Positions 1 through 11,867 are shown, numbered from the stretch's first letter. The stretch is DNA of 64,000 bases from Methanobrevibacter sp. TLL-48-HuF1 (GCF_023617305.1 NZ_CP081485.1:920501-984500), one strand, 5' to 3'. The notes: generated by a model from the sequence alone, not told the origin. Made by a program: numbers and translations.

Positions 1-1045
1 CCATTTCAATCAAACCTAAAATAATGACACAGCATAAAAATGCCAGAACAAATGTCAGTATTACAATTCCAACAAAATTATCTAAAAATGAAATATCCAC
101 AAATGTAGTTAATATAAGCAATAATGACTGGTTAAGCAAATAAACTCCGTAACATGCTCTACTAATTGTCATTACAGAATAATTGAACTTTTTGCTATTA
201 TGAATTCTTTTTAGAATCCTGTTGTTCTGGAGCTTTGGATCATTTAAATATTTAATCATTACAAACACTCCTGCCGCCTGCAGGATAGCTACCACACTTA
301 CATCTACATAGTTTTCTGTAAGGAAATTATAATGATGCAGGAATATTGTTTTCTGAATTCCATTTACAAATATATCAAAATTTATCATATAAGCTGTTGT
401 TATTAAAAATATGATAAATCCAACTAAAATCAGCCATTTGGATTTTACATTGAATTTATGATTTTCCAAATAATATCCCAGAAACATGTAAAGGATAGGG
501 CCTATGAAGAAAGTTAGATTAAAATAGGTTGGAGACCCGATATATGCAATTAGTTGATAGATAAGTGATGCAGATATTGCAAGGATAAGGAAATATTTTG
601 CACCTTTTAATTTTGTTGACCTAACATAAGGGGAAAATATAGGTAAAGACAGGTAAAGCCCAAGTAACATCCATGCATACCAATGCTGAGTCATGAATTT
701 AGATGCAAAATAAGCTACACATCCAAAGCTAAAGCTAAGCTTGCCTGCAGATGCCGTCATAAGTAAAGCCAGTAATGTATTCCAAATTAAAAAAGGAATG
801 AAAATCCTTAGAAAATCCGTTTTAATAAATGTTTCAATATCTGAGTAATCCCTGTCAATCATTAACAAACCTAAAAGCATGAGAAATATTGGAACACCGA
901 ATCCGAAAGTCGTAAAAACAACATATTCCTGTAAATTTCCTACACTTTTATACTTAAAAACCATAGCTACGTTTATTGCAATTAAGAAAAGTATACTGAC
1001 TGCCCTTAATTGATCAACATATATTATTCTTTCACCAATTTCCAT
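1..1045 (-). CDS. Acyltransferase-3 family membrane protein, C-terminus cut by window edge
   Basis: An open frame runs from an ATG at 1045 to the left edge without a stop, giving 348 residues. The start follows a GAGGG ribosome-binding site 9 nt upstream. The opening GERIIYVDQLRAVSILFLIA matches the first membrane helix of the acyltransferase-3 (OafA/YrhL-like) family. About ten hydrophobic segments follow, including QHWYAWMLLGLYLSLPIFSPY, which resembles the family's WFL-like central helix. Such proteins move acetyl or other acyl groups onto surface glycans or lipids, so it may decorate a cell-envelope polymer; the substrate is unknown. Family length is 340-380 aa, so only a short tail should be missing. 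It is divergent from the Nudix gene on its right. Family assignment is by eye and fairly sure; function is inferred. Confidence 0.8.
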   Translation of the reverse strand, partial: MEIGERIIYVDQLRAVSILFLIAINVAMVFKYKSVGNLQEYVVFTTFGFGVPIFLMLLGLLMIDRDYSDIETFIKTDFLRIFIPFLIWNTLLALLMTASAGKLSFSFGCVAYFASKFMTQHWYAWMLLGLYLSLPIFSPYVRSTKLKGAKYFLILAISASLIYQLIAYIGSPTYFNLTFFIGPILYMFLGYYLENHKFNVKSKWLILVGFIIFLITTAYMINFDIFVNGIQKTIFLHHYNFLTENYVDVSVVAILQAAGVFVMIKYLNDPKLQNNRILKRIHNSKKFNYSVMTISRACYGVYLLNQSLLLILTTFVDISFLDNFVGIVILTFVLAFLCCVIILGLIEM

Positions 1046-1207
1046 TGAACTTTACCCTCTTTAAAGTTGAACTATTAACTAATAATTAGTTATAAAATTT
1101 AATATATTATAAACATTACTCTTGAAATGATACTAAAAATGAACATAACAGATAAATCAAAATAATTAAATATCACCGTGGCAAACAGTAAAGCAGGTGG
1201 ATTTAAA

Positions 1208-1612
1208 ATGGACAAACCATATGGACTTACAATGAGAGGAATCGTTAAAAACAAAGATAATGAAATATTAATACTTAGAAGACATCCAAAATCCAGAACA
1301 AACCCTCACAAATGGGAATTGCCCGGAGGAAAAGTAGATCCCGGAGAATTTTTCGACGAAGCATTAGTACGTGAAATAAAAGAAGAAACTAATTTAGATG
1401 GAGCAGTTGGTGACTTTTATGAAGCAATACAAGATGATTATGTCCATAAAAGAACTGTTCAAGTTATTATGTATTTAAAAAATATCACAGGAAATGTAGC
1501 TATCAGTGATGAACATGATGACTGGATGTGGGCTAATTTAGAAAAAATAAAAACATTGGAATTGTCAACAGCATTTGAGAAAGTTTTAAAAAAGAAAAAT
1601 TGGAAAATTTAA
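1208..1612 (+). CDS. Nudix hydrolase
   Basis: A 134-residue Nudix-fold protein. The Nudix box is visible as GKVDPGEFFDEALVREIKEE, with the REIKEE metal-binding helix intact. Nudix enzymes hydrolyse nucleoside diphosphates linked to another moiety; the substrate cannot be read from the sequence. The frame is open back to a GTG at 1178, but GGTGG at 1196-1200 is a good ribosome-binding site 7 nt before the ATG at 1208, so I prefer 1208 (MDKPYGLTMRG). The 3' end overlaps the convergent argD gene by 4 nt, with no room for a terminator between them. An oxidised-nucleotide sanitation role (MutT-like) is possible but unproven. Confidence 0.85.
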   Translation: MDKPYGLTMRGIVKNKDNEILILRRHPKSRTNPHKWELPGGKVDPGEFFDEALVREIKEETNLDGAVGDFYEAIQDDYVHKRTVQVIMYLKNITGNVAISDEHDDWMWANLEKIKTLELSTAFEKVLKKKNWKI

Positions 1613-2775
1613 AGAGCTTTATCTAAAGCTTCAACAAATTTATCAATTTCATCTTCAGTAATTATGAGAGGGGGAACAAATCTTAATACATTGCCTGCAG
1701 TACAGTTAATTAAGAATCCCATTTCTCTTAATTTATCAACATAAGCAGCACCATTTTCAGACAATTCAACACCAATCATCAATCCGTGTCCCCTAACATC
1801 AACTATTTTATCGTGTTTTCCTTTTAATTCATTTAATTTATCTTTAAAGTAAGCTCCAACTTTTTTGGAGTTTTCCAATAAACCTTCATCCAGAATAGTA
1901 TCTAAAACAGAATTGGCTGCAGCACATACTAAAGGGCCACCGCCAAAAGTAGTTCCATGATCACCAGGTACAAAACCACTAGCTACTTTTTCAGTTGCAA
2001 GAAATGCTCCCATAGGAACTCCTCCTCCAACACCTTTAGCTATAGTCATAATATCTGCTTTTATATCAAAAAGTTCATGAGCAAATAATGTTCCGCATCT
2101 TCCAAAACCAGTCTGAACTTCATCTAAAATCAAAAGAATATCATTTTCAGCACAGATTTTAGTTATTTCATCAAAATACTCTTTGGACGGAACATTTACC
2201 CCTCCTTCTCCCTGAATTGGTTCAACCATAATTGCTGCAGTTTCATCACTTATAGCTTCTTTAATAGCTTCAATATCATTATATGGAACTTCAATAAATC
2301 CCTGTGGGAGATTTTTTAAATAAGGCTCTTTGTATTCTTCATGACCTGTAGCAGCTAATGTCAGTAAAGTTCTTCCGTGAAAAGAGTCTTTAGCTGTAAT
2401 AATTTCACTTTTGCCGGTGTATTTTAAAGCTAATTTAATAGCTCCTTCATTAGCTTCTGCTCCACTGTTTGCGTAGAATATTCTGTCAAATTCTGTTAAA
2501 GGAAGTAATTTTTTAGCATATTCAATAGCTGGCTCATTATAATAAATGTTTGAAACATGAATAAGCTTTTCAACTTGGCCTTGAAGTGCATTAACTAATT
2601 TAGGATGTGCATGTCCTAAAGCATTTACAGCAATTCCTGCAAACATATCAATATATTCATTTCCATCTTTATCCCATACTTTTACACCTTTACCATGGTC
2701 TAAAACAATTGGTTGTCTTGTAAAAGTGTTAATAAAATATTTATCTTCAGCTTCAATAAGTTCATTTGTGTTCAT
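1609..2775 (-). CDS. argD: Acetylornithine aminotransferase
   Basis: A 388-residue class-III PLP aminotransferase that converts N-acetylglutamate semialdehyde to N-acetylornithine in arginine synthesis; the same enzyme may serve lysine synthesis. Visible motifs are NSGAEANE (103-110) for cofactor phosphate binding, SFHGRT (131-136), the DEVQTGFGR motif (218-226) that contacts the pyridine ring, and the Schiff-base lysine K247 in TIAKGVGGG. Length and motifs fit ArgD better than GABA or ornithine aminotransferases, although class-III specificity is easily confused. It has its own GGAAG ribosome-binding site and is divergent from the cyclophilin gene. No other arginine genes lie in the window. 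Confidence 0.92.
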   Translation of the reverse strand: MNTNELIEAEDKYFINTFTRQPIVLDHGKGVKVWDKDGNEYIDMFAGIAVNALGHAHPKLVNALQGQVEKLIHVSNIYYNEPAIEYAKKLLPLTEFDRIFYANSGAEANEGAIKLALKYTGKSEIITAKDSFHGRTLLTLAATGHEEYKEPYLKNLPQGFIEVPYNDIEAIKEAISDETAAIMVEPIQGEGGVNVPSKEYFDEITKICAENDILLILDEVQTGFGRCGTLFAHELFDIKADIMTIAKGVGGGVPMGAFLATEKVASGFVPGDHGTTFGGGPLVCAAANSVLDTILDEGLLENSKKVGAYFKDKLNELKGKHDKIVDVRGHGLMIGVELSENGAAYVDKLREMGFLINCTAGNVLRFVPPLIITEDEIDKFVEALDKAL

Positions 2776-2849
2776 AAAATACTTCCATAAAATACTTATA
2801 TTAACTATATTTATAGTATTAATGATATTTAAAATTTAAAAGTGATAAA

Positions 2850-3284
2850 ATGAAAGTTGCAATAATTGAAACTGAAAAAGGAACAATTGAATTAGAATTA
2901 TTCGAAAAAGATGCTCCAAATACTGTAGCTAACTTTGAAAAACTTATAAACGAAGGATTTTATGACGGATTAACTTTCCACAGAGTAATACCAGATTTTG
3001 TAATTCAAGGAGGATGTCCTAACGGTAACGGTACTGGAGGACCTGGCTACACCATTAAATGTGAAACCGAAGGAAACCCAAACAAACATGGAACCGGTGC
3101 ACTTTCAATGGCTCATGCAGGAAAAGATACTGGAGGAAGCCAATTTTTCATTACCCATTCACCGCAACCACACTTAGATGGAGTACACACTGTATTTGGC
3201 CATGTTATTGGTGACGGTATGGATGTTGTAAATAAAATCCAACAAGGAGACAAAATGCTCCATTTATATGTTGAAGAAAGATAG
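2850..3284 (+). CDS. Cyclophilin-type peptidyl-prolyl cis-trans isomerase
   Basis: A 144-residue single-domain cyclophilin that catalyses proline isomerisation during protein folding. The core signature [17 protein letters not shown] begins near residue 43; GGSQFFI and [11 protein letters not shown] follow, which supply the catalytic Arg-Phe-Gln and substrate-pocket residues. There is no signal peptide or membrane segment, so it should be cytoplasmic. It is short, like other prokaryotic PpiB-type enzymes. A GTGAT element sits just before the ATG. It converges on the MFS gene, 10 nt away, with no clear terminator between them. Confidence 0.93.
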   Translation: MKVAIIETEKGTIELELFEKDAPNTVANFEKLINEGFYDGLTFHRVIPDFVIQGGCPNGNGTGGPGYTIKCETEGNPNKHGTGALSMAHAGKDTGGSQFFITHSPQPHLDGVHTVFGHVIGDGMDVVNKIQQGDKMLHLYVEER

Positions 3285-3294
3285 TTATTTCTAA

Positions 3295-4674
3295 CTATCC
3301 TTTTACTATTTTTTTAGATTTAATTCCAATTAAAGAAGCAAATACTGAAACTATACATAACACCATACAAATAAAACAGGTTATTTGAGAACTGGCTATC
3401 AGTAATGAGAAATATTTAGGAATTATAGGAACATTACCCATCACAAAAGCAAATACTAATGTAAGCATTCCCATACTCATTGACTGACCAATAACTCTCA
3501 TTGTAGAGACTGAAGCAGAAGCTGTAGGAGTATCTTTTGGCGGAACTGCTCCCATAATTGCACTGGTATTTGGAGAAGAAAATATTCCGAAACCTAAACC
3601 TTCCAAAGCTAGGGCAAATATCAATAACCATAATGGAGTACTGGAATCCAACATGGCAAGCAATCCAATAGCTACAGCAGCGATTCCAATTCCAAGTGCA
3701 GATAGTTTTTGAGGATTTACCTTATCAGAAAGTTTTCCGGCATAAGGAGCAACAATTACCTGAATCAGAGGTGCTGCAAGGAGAAATATACCTGCAAGTT
3801 GTGAATCAAAGCCTCTAATATACTGCAAATGATAATTGACAATTGTAACAAGTGAAAAAGATGCTAAATATGCACATACTGCTGCGAAATTAGCTGATGC
3901 AAATTCAGAATTTTTAAATAATTTAACATCAAATACAGGATATTTCACTTTCAGTTCAATAGCTACAAATATAGCTAATGTAATCAATCCTAAAACTGTT
4001 AAAATAACACCTAATGTTTCATTCAATATTGTAAATCCATAAATAAACAATACAATACCGATACTATAAACTGCAGAACCTTTCCAGTCTATAGAAGTAT
4101 CTTTTAAAGAATTCCATTCCTTATTTACTTTTGTAATCAACAGCACAAGAATCAGTACCAAAAATGGAATTGTAAATACGAATATTGATCTCCATCCTAC
4201 AGTATGATTTAAAAATCCTCCAATAACCGGAGATAATGAAGTAGCTAAATAAACACCAGTAACAGTAATTCCAATAGCTTTACCACGTTCTTGAGGTTTA
4301 AATGCAGATACAACCAAAGCCATAGATGCAACACTTAAAAATGCCCCTCCAATTCCCTGAATTATACGGGAAATAAAAAATATTTCACTAGACATTGAAA
4401 AAATAGCTACAACTGCACCAATAATATATAAAAGAGTTGCCACAACCATAGACTTTTTAAGACCATATTTTCCTGAAATTTGTCCAACTGGAACTGTAAA
4501 AATTGCAATAACAAAGAAAAATACCATTGTTACCCAATTCTGAAGAATATTATTCATTGAAAATTCACTGGCTATACTGGGAACAGCAATTGTTAAAGCA
4601 GATGATAAAAAAACCGTGAAAAATGATGATAAAGTAGCTATAATAAGAACTACATTTTCTAATTTAAGATTCAT
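3295..4674 (-). CDS. MFS drug/solute exporter, DHA2-like
   Basis: A 459-residue integral membrane protein with about 14 hydrophobic segments, as in the DHA2 (EmrB/QacA) group of major facilitator transporters. Family motifs are visible: motif A-like GQISGKYGLKKS after the second helix and RIIQGIGGAFLS in the fourth. These proteins export hydrophobic compounds using the proton gradient; the substrate here is unknown. It begins 3 nt after the end of the VOC gene, and the chain continues back through the DNA glycosylase to hisF, so it is probably the last gene of that operon. VOC proteins beside drug exporters often concern antibiotic or toxin resistance, but this is only suggestive here. Confidence 0.87.
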   Translation of the reverse strand: MNLKLENVVLIIATLSSFFTVFLSSALTIAVPSIASEFSMNNILQNWVTMVFFFVIAIFTVPVGQISGKYGLKKSMVVATLLYIIGAVVAIFSMSSEIFFISRIIQGIGGAFLSVASMALVVSAFKPQERGKAIGITVTGVYLATSLSPVIGGFLNHTVGWRSIFVFTIPFLVLILVLLITKVNKEWNSLKDTSIDWKGSAVYSIGIVLFIYGFTILNETLGVILTVLGLITLAIFVAIELKVKYPVFDVKLFKNSEFASANFAAVCAYLASFSLVTIVNYHLQYIRGFDSQLAGIFLLAAPLIQVIVAPYAGKLSDKVNPQKLSALGIGIAAVAIGLLAMLDSSTPLWLLIFALALEGLGFGIFSSPNTSAIMGAVPPKDTPTASASVSTMRVIGQSMSMGMLTLVFAFVMGNVPIIPKYFSLLIASSQITCFICMVLCIVSVFASLIGIKSKKIVKG

Positions 4675-4677
4675 TTT

Positions 4678-5028
4678 CTAAGCTCCGTGCTGAATTAGAA
4701 CTATATTAACACCATTCGGGTCAATAACCCTTGCCATGATTCCAACAGATATTCTGGTAGGTTCCATGGCTATTTCAACATTGTTTTTCCTGAAATTTTC
4801 CATTTCCTTATGGATATCTTCAACATCCAAACCTACAGAATAAAAACCTGTTTTAAATGTGCTGTTCTGTATTAATTCAAAACCCGTTTCATCTCCGTTG
4901 CTAAGCAGTACAATTTTTCCGCCGGGCAAATCAAATACATCATCAACTTCAAAACCTAAAACTTCTGTATAGAACTCAATAGACTTATCCATATCATCTA
5001 CAATAATCGTAACATACTTTATCTTCAT
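4678..5028 (-). CDS. VOC (glyoxalase/bleomycin-resistance fold) protein
   Basis: A 116-residue VOC-fold protein with the usual paired beta-alpha-beta-beta-beta layout: KIKYVTIIVDDMDKSIEFYT opens the first half and GFYSVGLDVEDIHKEMENF the second. It ends with ARVIDPNGVNIVLIQ, the typical final strand pair with a metal-ligand-like position. VOC members include glyoxalase I, dioxygenases and antibiotic-binding proteins; the sequence does not say which. It is packed between the glycosylase gene (4 nt gap) and the MFS exporter (3 nt gap), so co-expression is likely. A binding or detoxification role linked to the exporter is an inference. Confidence 0.82.
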   Translation of the reverse strand: MKIKYVTIIVDDMDKSIEFYTEVLGFEVDDVFDLPGGKIVLLSNGDETGFELIQNSTFKTGFYSVGLDVEDIHKEMENFRKNNVEIAMEPTRISVGIMARVIDPNGVNIVLIQHGA

Positions 5029-5032
5029 AGCA

Positions 5033-5968
5033 TCACCTCCCCTTAAGTTTTTTCATTAAACCAGACATTCTGGCATAATGGAATAAATATAATTGAACAT
5101 ATCCTGCATAATCTCCAAATTCTTCCATGCCAAATTCCCTTATTTTAGAAACATCAACATCATTACCATCAAAATAAAGATAAGAAACTATACGTTTAAT
5201 CCAAACATCACTGGGAAAAGCCTGTCTAAAATTAAAACCGTAAAGCAGTATGCAGTCAGCTACTTTAGGTCCAACACCAGGAACTTTCAGTATTGTGTTA
5301 AATGCCTCATCATAAGACATTTTTGAAATATCCTCCAGGTCCATTTCAAGTGTAAAAATTTCACTGGCTTTTTTCATGTATGGAGCTCTATATCCCACAC
5401 CGCAGCTTTTTAAATTATTAATACATTCATCAGGATTATTCAGATTGCTGCAACATTCCAGCTCTTCTAAATCATCACAGTATACATTTTTAAGAGCAGA
5501 AACATCAGGAAATGTAAAATAGTCTTTTCCCAAATAAGTGAATTTATTTCCCCATGATTTTTTAATATCATCAATGGATTTTGTCCATCTGACTATTGAA
5601 TTATTTGCAGAACATATTGAAGAAATTACACATTCAAATTTATCTTTAGCTAAAAATAATCTTAAATCTCTGCAAAAATTAGTCATGTCAGCTAATTCCG
5701 GCTGATTATTTAAATATTTATAAAATTTATTTAAATTGAAATCCAAATCAAAAATAGTCTTTATTTTATTGGTAGCTTCCTTATTAGAAATATCTCCAAC
5801 AAAATCAAATTCCAAATTATTTCCTTCCTGTTTAACTTGAAATAAAACTGCATTATTATCCACTACAACAACATCAGAGTAAACATTACTTTCTAATTTC
5901 CAGGGAGGTTGAGATGTTTGGCCTGAATTTTGAGTTAAATTCAGGTCAACAGGAGCTTTAATTATCAT
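5033..5968 (-). CDS. 8-oxoguanine DNA glycosylase/AP lyase, OGG1 type (HhH-GPD)
   Basis: A 311-residue base-excision repair enzyme that removes 8-oxoguanine and nicks the abasic site. Residues 1-110 resemble the OGG1 N-terminal domain. The helix-hairpin-helix is [19 protein letters not shown] (227-245). The Schiff-base lysine is K235 and the catalytic aspartate D254 in FPSDVWIKR, a 19-residue spacing like that of OGG1. It lacks the C-terminal iron-sulfur cysteines of Nth/MutY. Its ATG overlaps the hisF stop as ATGA, so it is translationally coupled to hisF. In an anaerobe it would repair damage from occasional oxygen exposure. AlkA is the main alternative, but the lysine favours OGG. Confidence 0.88.
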   Translation of the reverse strand: MIIKAPVDLNLTQNSGQTSQPPWKLESNVYSDVVVVDNNAVLFQVKQEGNNLEFDFVGDISNKEATNKIKTIFDLDFNLNKFYKYLNNQPELADMTNFCRDLRLFLAKDKFECVISSICSANNSIVRWTKSIDDIKKSWGNKFTYLGKDYFTFPDVSALKNVYCDDLEELECCSNLNNPDECINNLKSCGVGYRAPYMKKASEIFTLEMDLEDISKMSYDEAFNTILKVPGVGPKVADCILLYGFNFRQAFPSDVWIKRIVSYLYFDGNDVDVSKIREFGMEEFGDYAGYVQLYLFHYARMSGLMKKLKGR

Positions 5969-6789
5969 AATCTCACAGAAATGTTATTTTCCTTTAAGTA
6001 TTCTTTAACATCACTGATTGAATACTGGTTAAAATGAAAAATACTCGCTGCAAGAGCTGCACTAACATCAGTTTTTTGAAATACCTCTAAAATATGTGCC
6101 GGATTTCCTCCCCCACCACTAGCTATTACAGGAATATCAATTGCATCATTAATAGCTTTATTTAGAGCAATGTCATATCCTTCTTTAGTTCCGTCACCAT
6201 CCATACTTGTTAAAAGAATTTCACCAGCGCCTAATTCCTGACATTTAGCTGCCCAGTCTATAGCATCCATACCAGTAAATTCCCTTCCGCCATAAATACT
6301 GCAATCAAACCAGCAGTATCCTTCATCAGTTTCTACAACATTTTTATCTGGAGCATCTGACGGATCATCTACATATCGTCTTTTTGCATCGATTCCAACA
6401 ACAACAGCCTGAGAACCCACAACTTTAGAAGCTTCAGTAAGCAATTCCGGATTTTTAATAGCTGCAGTATTTGTAGAACATTTATCTGCCCCTGCTTTTA
6501 GCATTTTTGTATAATCTTCAACTTTTCTAATTCCCCCACCTACACAAATAGGTATGAAAACATTTTCAGTTAAACGATCAATTACATCAGCCATTGTCGC
6601 TCTTCTTTCATAAGATGCAGTAATATCTAAAATAACTATTTCATCAGCACCCATTTCATAGTAACGGGTAGCTAAATCTACAGGATTTCCAGCATATTTA
6701 ATTTCTTTAAATTCCACACCTTTAACAACTCTTCCTTCAGGAACCTGTAAATCACAATCTAAACAAGGAATAATTCTTTTAGTTAACAT
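5965..6789 (-). CDS. hisF: Imidazole glycerol phosphate synthase, cyclase subunit
   Basis: A 274-residue (beta-alpha)8-barrel subunit. With HisH it converts PRFAR and ammonia into imidazole glycerol phosphate and AICAR for histidine synthesis. The catalytic aspartates are D11 (CLDCD) and D134 (VVGIDAKRR); the phosphate-binding loops are ICVGGGIRK (81-89) and VIASGGGG near the end. It is about 20 residues longer than typical bacterial HisF because of an insertion after D134 ([20 protein letters not shown]). It heads an operon with the glycosylase, VOC and MFS genes. No other his genes are in the window, so the histidine pathway is scattered. Confidence 0.94.
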   Translation of the reverse strand: MLTKRIIPCLDCDLQVPEGRVVKGVEFKEIKYAGNPVDLATRYYEMGADEIVILDITASYERRATMADVIDRLTENVFIPICVGGGIRKVEDYTKMLKAGADKCSTNTAAIKNPELLTEASKVVGSQAVVVGIDAKRRYVDDPSDAPDKNVVETDEGYCWFDCSIYGGREFTGMDAIDWAAKCQELGAGEILLTSMDGDGTKEGYDIALNKAINDAIDIPVIASGGGGNPAHILEVFQKTDVSAALAASIFHFNQYSISDVKEYLKENNISVRL

Positions 6790-6802
6790 TTAAATTACCT
6801 AA

Positions 6803-6839
6803 ATATAAAAAAATAGCTTGTTTTTTTAAAAAAAACAAG
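6803..6839 (-). terminator. Hairpin plus U-run downstream of the Sec61-beta gene
   Basis: An inverted repeat with arms CTTGTTTTTTT (6817-6827) and AAAAAAACAAG (6829-6839) is followed, reading leftward, by a U-rich run at 6803-6814. It lies 16 nt past the Sec61-beta stop and before hisF, so it probably ends the small secretion transcript. Archaeal termination depends mainly on the U-tract. Confidence 0.5.
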
Positions 6840-6854
6840 AAAAAAGTCTGGATT

Positions 6855-7016
6855 TTATCCAGAGAATCTTAAAACAAAACAGAAAATAGCTAAAATAACT
6901 GTAATAACTATAACATGTTCAGGAGAAAGTTTTGGACCTACACTTTCTTCATCAAAATATCTTACTAAACCAGCACCAGTTTGAGGCATGCTAATTTTAT
7001 CATTCTTTTTTGACAT
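6855..7016 (-). CDS. secG: Preprotein translocase subunit Sec61-beta (SecG-like)
   Basis: A 53-residue tail-anchored protein. The N-terminal half has the family signature MPQTGAGLVRYFDEESVGPK, followed by one membrane helix (about 33-49, HVIVITVILAIFCFVLR). It is the small third subunit of the archaeal SecYE-beta protein-conducting channel. The start ATG at 7016 is preceded by GGGAG 6 nt upstream. The gene stands alone, with a terminator-like hairpin after it. Length and motif match archaeal Sec61-beta closely. Confidence 0.9.
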   Translation of the reverse strand: MSKKNDKISMPQTGAGLVRYFDEESVGPKLSPEHVIVITVILAIFCFVLRFSG

Positions 7017-7085
7017 AATAAACTCCCTTCAAATTAATTTATAAAAATAATTGACTATATTTATTTTTTTCATAGTATATAAACT

Positions 7086-7553
7086 TTAGATTTTCTCTTT
7101 TTTAATTACGCAAATGTCACTTATTCTTGTATCAGGATACTGTCCGTTTTCATCTTTCTCAACTGCCTTAACCATGTCCCATATTGTAAGCAAACTAACA
7201 CTTACACCAGTTAAAGCTTCCATTTCAACACCAGTTTTTCCTAATGTTTTAACACTGCATGTTGCAGTTATTTCAGTTGATTTAACATCAAAATCTATTT
7301 CAATCCCAGTTAAACTTAACGGATGACAGAGCGGAATAATTGAAGAAGTGCCTTTAACTGCCTGAATTCCAGCTATTTGAGCAGTAGTTAATACATTTCC
7401 TTTCTTAATTTCTTCATTTTGAATCATTTTAATGGTATTTTCATCTAAATGTATTTTTCCACTAGCTATAGCTAATCTTTTTTGATCCGGCTTTTGGCCA
7501 ACTTCAACCATATGTACTCCACTGTCTGTAAGGTGTGTAAACTCTTTACCCAT
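7086..7553 (-). CDS. moaC: Cyclic pyranopterin monophosphate synthase
   Basis: A 155-residue MoaC. It turns the cyclic GTP-derived product of MoaA into cyclic pyranopterin monophosphate in molybdopterin cofactor synthesis. The signatures are [17 protein letters not shown] in the middle and [20 protein letters not shown] plus DTRISDI near the C-terminus, with the catalytic KAVEKDE region present. The ATG at 7553 has GGAG 8 nt upstream. It follows pus10 by 11 nt and may share its transcript. moeA lies 30 kb away, and methanogens need this cofactor for formylmethanofuran and formate dehydrogenases. Confidence 0.94.
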   Translation of the reverse strand: MGKEFTHLTDSGVHMVEVGQKPDQKRLAIASGKIHLDENTIKMIQNEEIKKGNVLTTAQIAGIQAVKGTSSIIPLCHPLSLTGIEIDFDVKSTEITATCSVKTLGKTGVEMEALTGVSVSLLTIWDMVKAVEKDENGQYPDTRISDICVIKKEKI

Positions 7554-7564
7554 TATTATTTCTC

Positions 7565-8779
7565 CTATTTTTCACTTACTTCTACAACATCCAGCTGTTC
7601 ACAAATAGATTTAACTCCTAAAACTTCGCCGACATTAGGTTCGGTTCTGTTTTCATCACCGGAAATTAATTCCTTAATATACAGACCGCCTTCTGTTTTA
7701 ACAGTCATTTCAAAAGTAGTATCATCAATTATTTCGCAGGAAACATTATGAACATGCTTAATTCTTACTTTATCAGCTCTCCTATGAATTACTCTTAAAG
7801 GTGTTTGCTGATGAATTTCATCCAAATTGTTTAAAGTAGCTAATTTGTCCTTGTCATAAGGCTTATCGCATTTTACCAATGCTTTATAAATTTTATAAGC
7901 ATCACTTGAAGATACTTTAATTTCTGCTTTTCTGTTCCGTTCACAGAATTTTAAATTATGATAAGCTGTTTTTCCCTCATTTATTTTATTTATTTTTTCT
8001 TCCAAAGCAGGCAAATCAATTTTTCTAATTTTAGGCTCTTTTATTTCAAGAACAAAAGGTCTTCCAGAACCCAACATCAATACATCAATGTCTTCACGAC
8101 CCGCACCATGGAATTTAGCCTGCCAGCCATTTGTAGCTTCCAAAATATGCTCAGACAATAATTCTTCTACAGATTCGGCATATTGCTTGCCTGTAAAATT
8201 ACATTCTTCACATCCTTTTCCATTACATTTGCTGCATGGCCATTTTGTTTGAGGAATTCCCCTGACTAATTTGTTATATTTCCCTTCAATAAAAAGAGGA
8301 TTAATTTGAATTCTAACTTTAGGTTCTTTTCTTAAATCAACATTAATTACAATATCCTGTTTTTCAAATTCAACTTCCTTTTCTAAAGTTTTTTCAATTT
8401 CACGACCAATTATTCTATTTATTTCTTTTTTAATCGGTTCAACATCTAAATCAAATTTTTCACTTAATTCATCATCACGGGTTTTAATTTGCTTATCAAT
8501 TCTGGATCCTACAAGAAAAGTATCAAATTCTATATCTAAAAAGTCAATTTTGTCATAAACTTTTTTAAACAGGTCATCGTTGATTTTATCAAATATATTA
8601 CCACAAATCACACATTCTTCAGGCTCCTGGATTTCCAAATCTTCAAATATCTTTTCACCACGATTTATATTATCCCTGCCATCTACAATATGGGAAAGTT
8701 TACGCCCTAAACAGTGTTTGCAAATTTGACCGTCAGTTTCTGCTAATATTTTTTTGGCTAAATCATACATATTAATCAT
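7565..8779 (-). CDS. pus10: tRNA pseudouridine synthase Pus10 (positions 54/55)
   Basis: A 404-residue archaeal Pus10. It isomerises uridines 54 and 55 in the T-loop of tRNA. An N-terminal zinc site is seen as CKHC (20-23) and CVIC (56-59), then a THUMP-like region. A second cysteine cluster, [12 protein letters not shown] (182-193), precedes the catalytic core [20 protein letters not shown] (228-247), which holds the catalytic aspartate. The C-terminus [21 protein letters not shown] is typical of the family. Its ATG overlaps the srp54 stop (AAATGA), so the two are translationally coupled. The second CxxC cluster looks like a zinc-knuckle insertion. Confidence 0.93.
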   Translation of the reverse strand: MINMYDLAKKILAETDGQICKHCLGRKLSHIVDGRDNINRGEKIFEDLEIQEPEECVICGNIFDKINDDLFKKVYDKIDFLDIEFDTFLVGSRIDKQIKTRDDELSEKFDLDVEPIKKEINRIIGREIEKTLEKEVEFEKQDIVINVDLRKEPKVRIQINPLFIEGKYNKLVRGIPQTKWPCSKCNGKGCEECNFTGKQYAESVEELLSEHILEATNGWQAKFHGAGREDIDVLMLGSGRPFVLEIKEPKIRKIDLPALEEKINKINEGKTAYHNLKFCERNRKAEIKVSSSDAYKIYKALVKCDKPYDKDKLATLNNLDEIHQQTPLRVIHRRADKVRIKHVHNVSCEIIDDTTFEMTVKTEGGLYIKELISGDENRTEPNVGEVLGVKSICEQLDVVEVSEK

Positions 8780-10119
8780 TTCATGAAGTGACCCATCATA
8801 CGGTTCATTGAGCCATTACCAAAGCGTCCACGTTTTCCAATACCTTTCATAGTCTTTTTAGTATTGTTATAATATTTCAATAAGTCTCTGACTTCTGCTT
8901 CTTCAACACCTGAACCCATAGCTATTCTTTTAATACGTGACTGTTTAATTAACTTCGGATTTTCCATTTCCTTTTGAGTCATTGAGGACATTATGATTTT
9001 ATATCCCTCAATTTTATCTTCCGTCATTTTAGATGCTTCTTTAGATACTTTATTTCCAAGTCCAGGAATCATACTTAAAACTTGCTGCATTGGCCCCATA
9101 CTGTTCATCATTTCAAATTGGTTTTTCATATCCACCAATGTGAATTTACCGGACATCATGTTTTTCATGGTTTTTTCAGCCATGTCTTCATCAATGTTGT
9201 CTTCAGCTTTTTCTATAAGACTTTGAATATCACCCATTCCAAGCAATCTTGAAATAAACCTTTCAGGATCAAATAATTCAAAATCATCAATACGTTCACC
9301 AGTACCGACAAATTTAATTGGAGCACCAGTTTCAGCTACTGCAGACATTGCTCCCCCACCTTTAGCTGAACCGTCGAGTTTGGTAATAATTATAGAACCA
9401 ACATCTGTTGCTTGTGAGAATGCTTTAGCCTGTTCACCAGCTTGCTGACCAATTGTTCCATCAATTACAAGAATAGATTCAGTCGGTTGGATAATATCAT
9501 CCAAAGTATCCATTTCAGCAATTAAGTCTTCTTCCTGTTTATGTCTTCCTGCAGTATCAAAAATAATAACTTTCCTATTTTTAAACTCTTTTAAACCTTT
9601 TTGAGCTAAATCAAGAGCATCTTTATTGTCAGGATCTCCGTAAAGAGGCACTTGCATTTCTTCAGTTAATTGCCTTAATTGTTCATAAGCAGCAGGTCTC
9701 CATGTATCTGTACATACAACAGCAGGGTTGAAACCTTTTTTCTGTAAATATCTGCATAATTTACCAATAGTAGTTGTTTTACCACTACCTTGCAAACCTA
9801 AGAATAAAATTTTATAAGGTTTAACATCAATATCCAATCCTGCTGCGTCACCACCTAAAAGATTTACCATCTCTTCATAAATAATTGTTATAACATATTC
9901 CCTTGGAGTAATACCTTTCGGAGGTTCCTCTTCAAGAGCCCTACTTTCAATTTTTTTGGATAAATCTAAAACTAAAGCGATATTAACATCAGATTGAATT
10001 AAAGCACGTTGTATTTCTTTTACAACTTCTTTTATTGTTTTTTTATCAATAACTGACATCCCTACTAATTTTTTCATGGTTTTAGTAAGATTTTCACCTA
10101 AATTTCCAAGCATCGCCAT
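8776..10119 (-). CDS. srp54: Signal recognition particle 54-kDa GTPase
   Basis: A 447-residue SRP54/Ffh protein. It binds signal peptides on the ribosome and, as a GTPase, docks to the receptor FtsY. It has an N-domain four-helix bundle (1-85), then the G domain with [28 protein letters not shown] and [11 protein letters not shown], then a methionine-rich M domain (about 300-447) that binds 7S RNA and signal sequence. The C-terminal MMGHFMK is typical. No 7S RNA gene was recognised in this window. It starts the srp54-pus10-moaC run and is divergent from hpt across a nearly pure A/T spacer. Confidence 0.96.
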   Translation of the reverse strand: MAMLGNLGENLTKTMKKLVGMSVIDKKTIKEVVKEIQRALIQSDVNIALVLDLSKKIESRALEEEPPKGITPREYVITIIYEEMVNLLGGDAAGLDIDVKPYKILFLGLQGSGKTTTIGKLCRYLQKKGFNPAVVCTDTWRPAAYEQLRQLTEEMQVPLYGDPDNKDALDLAQKGLKEFKNRKVIIFDTAGRHKQEEDLIAEMDTLDDIIQPTESILVIDGTIGQQAGEQAKAFSQATDVGSIIITKLDGSAKGGGAMSAVAETGAPIKFVGTGERIDDFELFDPERFISRLLGMGDIQSLIEKAEDNIDEDMAEKTMKNMMSGKFTLVDMKNQFEMMNSMGPMQQVLSMIPGLGNKVSKEASKMTEDKIEGYKIIMSSMTQKEMENPKLIKQSRIKRIAMGSGVEEAEVRDLLKYYNNTKKTMKGIGKRGRFGNGSMNRMMGHFMK

Positions 10120-10223
10120 AATATCACACGATTAAAATTAATTTTTTAAGAAAAATTTATATTAAATTTTATATTAAATATATATTATATTTAATTTAAT
10201 TTTTAAATTTTTGTGTGAGATAA
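10120..10223. promoter_or_regulatory. Divergent promoter region srp54 / hpt
   Basis: This 104-bp spacer between divergent genes is almost only A and T from 10131 to 10212, with several TATA-like words (for example 10156-10166 and 10180-10195). It must carry core promoters in both directions. The overlapping T/A words do not allow the individual TATA boxes to be separated by eye. Confidence 0.45.
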
Positions 10224-11799
<1,576 letters not shown>

Positions 11800-11867
11800 T
11801 TTTAAATATTAATAAAAATAAAATTATTATATTAATATTAATAATTCCTTATTTTGGTGATTTGATT

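Noticed and set aside
5093-5326. Plus-strand frame inside the DNA glycosylase gene
   Set aside because: It is a shadow of a well-supported gene, with no start signal and no recognisable protein features.
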